Positions 58,757 to 64,000 of a DNA stretch of 64,000 nt are shown piece after piece. Where the stretch lies: NCBI GenBank assembly GCA_903909435.1, contig CAIVVT010000195.1:1-64000 (forward strand), in the 5' to 3' direction. Origin of the DNA: an uncultured Acidobacteriia bacterium. Its GTDB lineage: Bacteria; Acidobacteriota; Terriglobia; Bryobacterales; Bryobacteraceae. Within the stretch, counting starts at the first letter, position 1. Each line of letters opens with the position of its first letter. The notes under the pieces are model-generated. The model did no database searches, was not told the DNA's origin, and saw nothing but the letters and a program-made list of their open reading frames with translations. The translations under genes were made by a program, and so were the position numbers.

Positions 58757-59776
58757 GTGATCGAAACCGTGCAACAACTCGAAGATCTCTTGTCGCTTCC
58801 GACAGAGAAAGATGTCGCGGCGGTGCATTCGCTGGAGGGCGATCTGCTCATCCTTGGCGTAGGAGGCAAGATGGGCCCAAGCCTCGCGCGGCGCGCACGG
58901 CGGGCAATTGGACTGGCAGGAGTTGCCAAACGTGTCATCGGTGTGGCTCGATTCTCCACCGGGGGGCTGGCGCGCGATCTCGAAGCTGCGGGGATCGAGA
59001 CAATTCAATGCGACCTCTTGGACGCGGGTGCGCTGGCTGATCTCCCCGATGCGCAAAACGTCGTCTTCATGGCCGCCAGGAAGTTCGGCACCGTCGGCGC
59101 TGAGCATTCCACCTGGGCCATGAATACTTTTCTGCCGGGTTTAGTGGCCCAGCGCTATCGCACCTCGCGCATCGTGGCGTTCTCCACCGGCAATGTCTAT
59201 CCACTGCGTTCGGTGGAGCAGGGGGGAGCCACCGAGACTACGCCCGTAGCGCCGGTCGGCGAGTACGCACAATCGGCTCTGGGACGCGAACGCCTGTTCG
59301 AATATGGCTCCGACCGCTGGCAAACGCCCGTCGTGCTGCTGCGCCTGAATTACGCGGTCGAACTGCGCTATGGAGTCCTGCTCGATATCGGGTTGGCCGT
59401 GAAGGAGGGGCGCCCGGTAGACCTGCGCATGGGCTCAGTCAATGTGATCTGGCAAGGTGACGCGAATTCGGTTTGCCTGCGCACGCTTGAGCATTGCCGG
59501 ACGCCGCCGCTGATACTGAATCTGACTGGTCCTGAGACCCTGTCCGTGCGCTATGTTGCCGAACGCTTTGCAGCGCTGTTCGGCGTTCAACCGGCATGGC
59601 AAGGAGTGGAGTCGCCTACTGCGCTGCTCAGTAATGCGGCCAAGGTACAGCAACTCTTCGGGTATCCGACCATCACACCCAACGACATCATTGATTGGAC
59701 CGCGGATTGGATCTTACGCGGCAGGCCGACACTGAACAAACCGACGCATTTTCAAACCCGGGATGGAAAATTCTGA
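58757..59776 (+). CDS. NAD-binding SDR-like protein with altered active site
   Basis: A 339-aa extended short-chain dehydrogenase-like protein from a GTG at 58757 with TAGGAG 7 nt upstream. DLLILGVGGKMGPSLARRARRA is the NAD loop, GVGGKMG instead of the usual GGxGFIG. The substrate-side Ser lies in VAFSTGNVYPL. The YxxxK position reads EYAQSALGRERLF, that is Tyr-Ala-Gln-Ser-Ala, so the catalytic Lys is Ala. This argues against ordinary epimerase chemistry. Its TGA shares one base with the ATG of the DapA-like gene, so the two are coupled and probably serve one pathway. Confidence 0.8.
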   Translation: MIETVQQLEDLLSLPTEKDVAAVHSLEGDLLILGVGGKMGPSLARRARRAIGLAGVAKRVIGVARFSTGGLARDLEAAGIETIQCDLLDAGALADLPDAQNVVFMAARKFGTVGAEHSTWAMNTFLPGLVAQRYRTSRIVAFSTGNVYPLRSVEQGGATETTPVAPVGEYAQSALGRERLFEYGSDRWQTPVVLLRLNYAVELRYGVLLDIGLAVKEGRPVDLRMGSVNVIWQGDANSVCLRTLEHCRTPPLILNLTGPETLSVRYVAERFAALFGVQPAWQGVESPTALLSNAAKVQQLFGYPTITPNDIIDWTADWILRGRPTLNKPTHFQTRDGKF

Positions 59777-60798
59777 TGACAGTTCGCGAACGGCTATTTG
59801 AGGGCCTGGCGATCCCGGCGCATCCACTTGCTCTAGATGCGAACCGGAAACTAGACGAACGACGGCAGCGCGCATTGACTCGCTACTATCTCGCGGCGGG
59901 GGCCGGTGGTGTTGCGGTGGGCGTGCATACGACCCAGTTTGAGATCCGCGAGTCGCGCTATGGTCTGCTTCGGCCGGTGCTCGAGTTGGCCGCGGAGGAA
60001 ATGCGCGGCACTTCCGCGCTGAAGATTGCGGGCATCTGCGGACCGGTACGGCAAGCTGCCATGGAAGCGGAACTGGCAAGCTCACTCGGCTACGATGCAG
60101 GGTTGTTAAGCCTGGGCGCTCTGAAGGGCGCCTCGATGCCGGAATTGCTGGAACATGCCAGAACCGTCGCCTCTATCTTCCCGATTGTCGGATTCTACCT
60201 CCAGCCTAGCGTGGGCGGACGACTGTTGCCCTGTGAATTCTGGCGTTCGTTCGCGGAAATCGAGAACGTCATCGCCATAAAGATTGCTCCCTTCAACCGC
60301 TACCAGACTCTTGACGTCGTGCGCGCCGTCGCGCTTTCCGGGCGTGCCCGCGAGATTGCTCTGTACACCGGCAACGACGACAATATCGTCATCGATCTCT
60401 TGACCGAATTCCGGGTCGGCGGCGAGCCTCTCAGGATCCGCGGCGGGTTGTTGGGTCATTGGGCCATATGGACTCGAAAAGCCGTCGAGTTGCTCGCGCA
60501 ATTGCGCAGCTTAGCCGATTCCGGCGCGCCTATTTCACCGGAACTGTTGACTCTCGCCGTGCAGACGACAGATGCTAATGCAGCGCTTTTCGATCCAGCC
60601 AATCAGTTCCGAGGCTGTATCGCGGGGATCCATGAGATCCTGCGCCGCCAGGGTCTCCTCACCGGCCGATGGTGCTTGAATCCAAACGAGGATCTTTCGC
60701 CCGGTCAAGACGAGCAGATCGATCGCGTTTGCACGCTCTATCCCGAGTTGAACGACGACGAATTCGTCGCTGCGCACCTGGATGACTGGCTAAAGTGA
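59776..60798 (+). CDS. DapA/N-acetylneuraminate-lyase-like aldolase
   Basis: A 340-aa protein of the dihydrodipicolinate synthase superfamily. The start is the ATG at 59776, overlapping the preceding stop. The frame upstream belongs to the SDR-like gene's shadow. The candidate Schiff-base Lys is in NVIAIKIAPFNRYQTLDVVRA. AGAGGVAVGVHTTQFEI and YDAGLLSLGALKGASMPELLEHARTVAS are barrel strands. It is longer than DapA (about 290-300 aa) and lacks the standard GTTGE and YNVPGRT motifs, so it is probably not lysine-pathway DapA but an aldolase or dehydratase for another 2-oxo acid. It is convergent with the OlsF-like gene. Confidence 0.83.
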   Translation: MTVRERLFEGLAIPAHPLALDANRKLDERRQRALTRYYLAAGAGGVAVGVHTTQFEIRESRYGLLRPVLELAAEEMRGTSALKIAGICGPVRQAAMEAELASSLGYDAGLLSLGALKGASMPELLEHARTVASIFPIVGFYLQPSVGGRLLPCEFWRSFAEIENVIAIKIAPFNRYQTLDVVRAVALSGRAREIALYTGNDDNIVIDLLTEFRVGGEPLRIRGGLLGHWAIWTRKAVELLAQLRSLADSGAPISPELLTLAVQTTDANAALFDPANQFRGCIAGIHEILRRQGLLTGRWCLNPNEDLSPGQDEQIDRVCTLYPELNDDEFVAAHLDDWLK

Positions 60799-60822
60799 CA
60801 GACCTGACGCCAGTCGCCAGCT

Positions 60823-62625
60823 TCAGCCCGCAATCGGCCCACCCGGCTCCGGTTCCCTGTTCTGCCCATAGTGGACCAGGAAATTCGCCGCGCCCTGTTT
60901 ACCCAAATAGCGTTCCAAGAACTTCGGTTCGGTCTTGGTCAGATCGACCACAATCAACCCGTCCAGCGTCTGGCCGAAGCTGTTGTCCACATGGAACGTG
61001 GCGAAGCGCCCACCCATCTTCAGGTATTGCCGGACGAGCACCGGCATTCCCTCCCCGGTTGGTTCCAGATCGGCGATCCAAGACTCCATATCTTCAATCG
61101 ACTCAGGGCGTGGCATGCCATTCACCGGCAAGTGGATGAACGGCCGCCTGGGTTTGGCCAGCAACCCCAGTTCCGGCATTCCAACCAGCCGCAACAGCGT
61201 ATCGGCCATAAGCACACGGCTCGCCTTCTGGTACGAATTGCTGATGCTCACCGGACCGAAGAGATAACGGTAGTGCGGGTTTCGGGCCACGTATTCGCCG
61301 ATAGCTCTCCACAGCAGCAGCAGCGGCTGGAAAGAGCGTTGGTGATCGAGGCGAATGAAACTGCGCCCGAGTTCGAGTGCCGGTGTAATCTGCTGGAAGA
61401 ACTGCGGGTTGAATCGATAAAGCGTCTTGGTGTACAGTCGGCCTTCGGCCCGGTCTGTTCCACATAGTCGGTAGGCACCCGCAATTTCGCGTAGGTCCTT
61501 GCGCCACAACACCAAGTGGAGGTAATGGTCGTCGAAGTCGTCCAGGTCCACCGGCTTGCCGGTGCCTTCGCCGGCTTGCCGGAATGTCTGTTCCCGCAGG
61601 CGACCGATTTCGCGCACTACGAACGGGCAGTCCTCCCGCGTTGCCAGCATGACCTGCCAATTGCCCGATTCGACGAGCAGTCGCTCCTTGGGTAGGGTGG
61701 CCAGTTCAGCCCGCAGCCAATCCGCCGGGATGGGTTCAAACAGCGGATCGTCTTCACGAATCCGGCGAGGCTTGTGCGCGGTGTGCGGCTTGCGATGCGC
61801 CAGCCAGTAGGTCTTGCGCCTTAGCAATTCAGTGGCGCTCTCGTCGTCCAGGTCCTGGAACTTAGATGCCGCCACCGAGTGACCCACGCGCATCCGCAGC
61901 ACTTGGCCCTGCTTGTTGAGCAACTCGCGGGGCAGCAGTGCCGTGCGTAGCCTCGGATGCACGATCCCAGCTAGTTGAAACAATGCGCTGTTGGCGCCTT
62001 CGAAGTAAAAGGGCAGGGCTGCCGCACCGGTGTGCTTGATCAATGCTGCCGCCGTCCTATGCCAGTCCGGGTCATGGATTCCAGGATGGCGGAAATGCAG
62101 GTGGGAAACCTCTCCCGCCGGGAAAATCAGCAGCATGCCTCCGTTTTGGAGCCATTCCAGAGCTTCCCGGAGACCGCGCCGATTGCTGCGCCTGGCGGCC
62201 TCTCCACCGAATGGGTCAACCATGATCAGGTAAGGCCTGACCTCGGGCAACGCCCCAAGCATGTCGTTGGCCAGTACCCGAAAATCGGCTCTGTTCTGAG
62301 CCAGCAGCCAGGTCGCCGCAATTGCTTCGGCCATCCCGAACGGGTGATTTGCTACTGCGACGACGGGTCCCTTTTTCGGTATGCGAGCCAGATCCTCCTG
62401 CGAGATATCCACGCTGATTCTCAAGCGGTTGAGAACCTCTCCGACGAATTCTGAACCCGGCGCGCTTTCGCGCGTCTGAATATAGAACTGATCGAGGTGC
62501 TCAAGCTTCAGCAGTTTGCTGAGCGCGCCGGTGACCGGTCCAAGCAGCGGTTTCTTCGTTATCCGCCGTAATGCACCCGTAAACAGTGGCGGCTCGCTCG
62601 ACGGAGAGTGGTTCGGAACTGGCAT
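60823..62625 (-). CDS. OlsF-like acyltransferase/GNAT fusion, probable ornithine-lipid synthase
   Basis: A 600-aa two-domain lipid enzyme, start ATG at 62625 with AGAGAAG upstream. The N-terminal PlsC-type acyltransferase (about 50-290) has GPVVAVANHPFGMAEAIAATWLL (the HPFG-x-x-E form in place of HX4D), LIMVDPFGGE and LLIFPAGEVSHLHF. The C-terminal half (about 330-560) is an OlsB/hemolysin-like N-acyltransferase: VREIGRLREQTFRQAGEGTGKPVDLDDFDDHYLHLVLW, and LGRSFIRLDHQRSFQPLLLLWRAIGEYVARNPHYRYLFGPVSISNSY. The order O-acyltransferase then N-acyltransferase is that of OlsF of Serratia. It therefore probably makes ornithine or another aminolipid, typically under phosphate limitation. Confidence 0.85.
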   Translation of the reverse strand: MPVPNHSPSSEPPLFTGALRRITKKPLLGPVTGALSKLLKLEHLDQFYIQTRESAPGSEFVGEVLNRLRISVDISQEDLARIPKKGPVVAVANHPFGMAEAIAATWLLAQNRADFRVLANDMLGALPEVRPYLIMVDPFGGEAARRSNRRGLREALEWLQNGGMLLIFPAGEVSHLHFRHPGIHDPDWHRTAAALIKHTGAAALPFYFEGANSALFQLAGIVHPRLRTALLPRELLNKQGQVLRMRVGHSVAASKFQDLDDESATELLRRKTYWLAHRKPHTAHKPRRIREDDPLFEPIPADWLRAELATLPKERLLVESGNWQVMLATREDCPFVVREIGRLREQTFRQAGEGTGKPVDLDDFDDHYLHLVLWRKDLREIAGAYRLCGTDRAEGRLYTKTLYRFNPQFFQQITPALELGRSFIRLDHQRSFQPLLLLWRAIGEYVARNPHYRYLFGPVSISNSYQKASRVLMADTLLRLVGMPELGLLAKPRRPFIHLPVNGMPRPESIEDMESWIADLEPTGEGMPVLVRQYLKMGGRFATFHVDNSFGQTLDGLIVVDLTKTEPKFLERYLGKQGAANFLVHYGQNREPEPGGPIAG

Positions 62626-62740
62626 CTTCTCTATGGGATATCGCACCAAGCTTTCGATTGTATGAACGCCCTGTGACAGGCGCGTTCCGCTCGCCTGGAT
62701 ACACGTTTTACCTTAACGTGCAGTGTATTAAGCTGACATC

Positions 62741-63541
62741 ATGAGGACTTCCATATCCGTTTTGAGTGTAGCTCTCCTGAGCCTTGGGTTGTGTGCCCAG
62801 CCGCCCGCCGTCAAGGCTCCCGCGAAGGCCCCTGCAAAGGCTCCCGCCAAGGCCCCTGTGAAGGCCGCCGCGGCCGTCGCGAAGGCAGTGCCCGCAGTGC
62901 CGAAGACACCCCGCCCGGATGGGCTGTATACGACGATCTCGACGTCCATGGGCGACATCACATTGAAGCTTTTCGACAAAGAATCTCCTGTGACGGTCAA
63001 GAACTTCGTCAACCTCGCCTTGGGGCGAAAGACCTGGACAGATCCCAAGACCGGTGCGCGCGTCAGTCGCCCGCTGTACAACGGTTTGATATTCCACCGT
63101 GTAATCGAGAATTTCATGATCCAGGGCGGCGATCCTACGGGCTCAGGCATGGGTGGCACCGACGTCATCAAGGACGAGTTCGATCCGTTGCTGAAGTTCG
63201 ACCAACCGGGCCGCCTAGCCATGGCCAACGCCGGCCCTGGCACGGGGAGTTGCCAGTTCTTCATCACAGAAGTCCCGACGCCGCACTTAAACGGGCATCA
63301 CACCATCTTTGGTCAGGCGGTGGAACATCAGGAACTGGTGAGCCAGATTACTCACGTCGCGAAAAACGGCGAGGGCAGGCCGAACACTCCGATGGTGATT
63401 AAGAAGGTTACTTTCGAGCGCTGGTTGGACGGTAAGGAAGCGCCTCTCTTCCCGCCGGCCACCCCAGCTAAAGCCGGTGCGGCGAAAGCCCCCGCGAAAG
63501 CGCCCGCTAAGGCTCCGGCCAGTGCGCCGGCGAAGAAGTAG
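62741..63541 (+). CDS. Exported cyclophilin-type peptidyl-prolyl isomerase with Lys-Ala-Pro tails
   Basis: A 266-aa exported foldase. MRTSISVLSVALLSLGLCAQ is a signal with a possible lipobox (LGLC). Low-complexity KAPAKAPAKAP runs flank the domain on both sides (residues about 24-50 and 245-266). The cyclophilin core has TSMGDITLKLFDKESPVTVKNFVNLA, LIFHRVIENFMIQGGDPTGSGMGG (catalytic Arg in FHRV), GRLAMANAGPGTGSCQFFIT and LNGHHTIFGQAVEHQELV. It assists folding in the periplasm. The Lys/Pro tails may bind anionic envelope polymers. Start ATG at 62741. Confidence 0.93.
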   Translation: MRTSISVLSVALLSLGLCAQPPAVKAPAKAPAKAPAKAPVKAAAAVAKAVPAVPKTPRPDGLYTTISTSMGDITLKLFDKESPVTVKNFVNLALGRKTWTDPKTGARVSRPLYNGLIFHRVIENFMIQGGDPTGSGMGGTDVIKDEFDPLLKFDQPGRLAMANAGPGTGSCQFFITEVPTPHLNGHHTIFGQAVEHQELVSQITHVAKNGEGRPNTPMVIKKVTFERWLDGKEAPLFPPATPAKAGAAKAPAKAPAKAPASAPAKK

Positions 63542-63570
63542 TTCGAGTTTCGCGGACATTCTGGGAGCGG

Positions 63571-63615
63571 TGTGGGGCGGCACCTCTTGTGAGGAGCAGG
63601 GTTGCCCGCCCCACA
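63571..63615. repeat. Palindromic intergenic element
   Basis: TGTGGGGCGG (63571-63580) and CCGCCCCACA (63606-63615) are perfect reverse complements around 25 nt. They lie between the convergent cyclophilin and phosphohexomutase genes. GC-rich palindromes of this form are repeated in Acidobacteriota genomes, but here only one is seen. It can also act as a weak bidirectional terminator. Confidence 0.55.
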
Positions 63616-63644
63616 AGGCTCCCCCTGCCGAATTGGTCAGGACG

Positions 63645-64000
63645 CTATCGCTGTTTGACGACCCGCTCTGCCCGCGAATAGATGTCTTCCAAACGTTCAG
63701 GCGAGCGAGCTTCGGCCGCCAGTCGCAGCACTGGCTCCGTGTTCGACGAACGCACGTGAAGCCACGCGTCTTGTCCAATCAACTTCAGCCCATCCGTCCG
63801 GTCGACGTCTGCGCCGCTGAACATCGTTTCCAGATCCTGCATGATCGGTCCCAGTCGGCCATGCTCGAATGTAAACTTGCCTAGACGCCGGTAATAAGGC
63901 GCGTGAGTTGCCGCCAGTTCGCTCAGTTTCTTGCCCGTTTCCGCCATCCGGTCGAGCAGGAATGCCATGCCCATATATGAGTCGCGGCAGTAGTGTACGG
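63645..64000 (-). CDS. Phosphohexomutase C-terminus, cut by window edge
   Basis: The last 117 codons of an alpha-D-phosphohexomutase (phosphoglucosamine or phosphomannomutase), entering from the right edge. DSYMGMAFLLDRMAETGKKLSELAA and LKLIGQDAWLHVRSSNTEPVLRLAAEARSPE are seen. RSSNTEP is the phosphate-binding motif of domain 4 in phosphomannomutase/phosphoglucosamine mutase. The N-terminal three domains with the catalytic phosphoserine lie outside. The stop is TAG at 63645-63647. Confidence 0.88.
   Translation of the reverse strand, partial: VHYCRDSYMGMAFLLDRMAETGKKLSELAATHAPYYRRLGKFTFEHGRLGPIMQDLETMFSGADVDRTDGLKLIGQDAWLHVRSSNTEPVLRLAAEARSPERLEDIYSRAERVVKQR

Noticed and set aside
59776-60798. 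dapA of lysine biosynthesis
   Set aside because: The protein is longer and lacks the GTTGE and YNVPGRT motifs, and the neighbours are not lysine genes.

Overview
The window looks like a chromosomal segment of an Acidobacteriota bacterium, most likely Bryobacterales/Solibacter-like. This is an inference from gene content, not a database match. Supporting signs are a roughly 60% G+C diderm genome, a large TonB-dependent receptor with an N-terminal carboxypeptidase-regulatory domain, many small secreted proteins, a bacillithiol-type YpdA reductase, isolated signalling and housekeeping genes, and an ISNCY-like transposase. I saw no rRNA, tRNA or CRISPR array.

Layout. 1-180: the end of an insertion sequence running off the left edge. 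0.26-8.5 kb: secreted carbohydrate-active proteins (a GH36 alpha-galactosidase with NPCBM, a beta-helix protein), a large animal-type/cyclooxygenase-like haem peroxidase and a Tat-exported sugar-isomerase-like barrel. 8.6-13.9 kb: a KdpDE-like two-component pair, msrA, a small secreted protein, an RluA-type pseudouridine synthase. 14.2-24 kb: core functions: dnaG-rpoD, a nucleotidyltransferase, nth, a BadF/GlcNAc-type kinase, pgk, a thioredoxin-like lipoprotein, an orphan HicB and a hot-dog thioesterase. 23.7-29.3 kb: a branched-chain amino-acid operon, ilvB-ilvN-ilvC-cimA, preceded by what appears to be a full transcription attenuator: a leader peptide rich in Ile/Leu/Val, an antiterminator and a terminator. 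29.3-38.2 kb: RNase R translationally coupled to a DUF218 protein, an adenosine-specific kinase across a 34-bp inverted repeat, a TylF-like methyltransferase with a coiled-coil tail, an M20 dipeptidase and a YyaL/DUF255 protein. 38.3-42.3 kb: an Asp-box repeat protein and an OmpA-like outer-membrane protein, closed by a strong terminator. 42.3-43.7 kb: the longest gene-free stretch.

43.7-51.6 kb: DksA/TraR regulator, a lone nuoB coupled to a laccase-domain gene, a nucleotide-sugar epimerase, ypdA, an Rhs/YD-repeat remnant, a HAD phosphatase and an orphan sugar-binding lipoprotein. 52-55.2 kb: the TonB receptor. 55.3-60.8 kb: exported cysteine hydrolase, a TPP enzyme and a tight GNAT / SDR-like / DapA-like cluster of unknown pathway. 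60.8-62.6 kb: an OlsF-like acyltransferase fusion, probably for ornithine lipids. 62.7-63.5 kb: an exported cyclophilin with Lys-Ala-Pro tails. The right edge cuts a phosphohexomutase gene.

The most interesting signal I found is the ilv attenuator (23,697-23,940). After it come the cyclooxygenase-like peroxidase, the 57.9-60.8 kb cluster with a degenerate SDR active site, and the long inverted repeat between rnr and the adenosine kinase gene.
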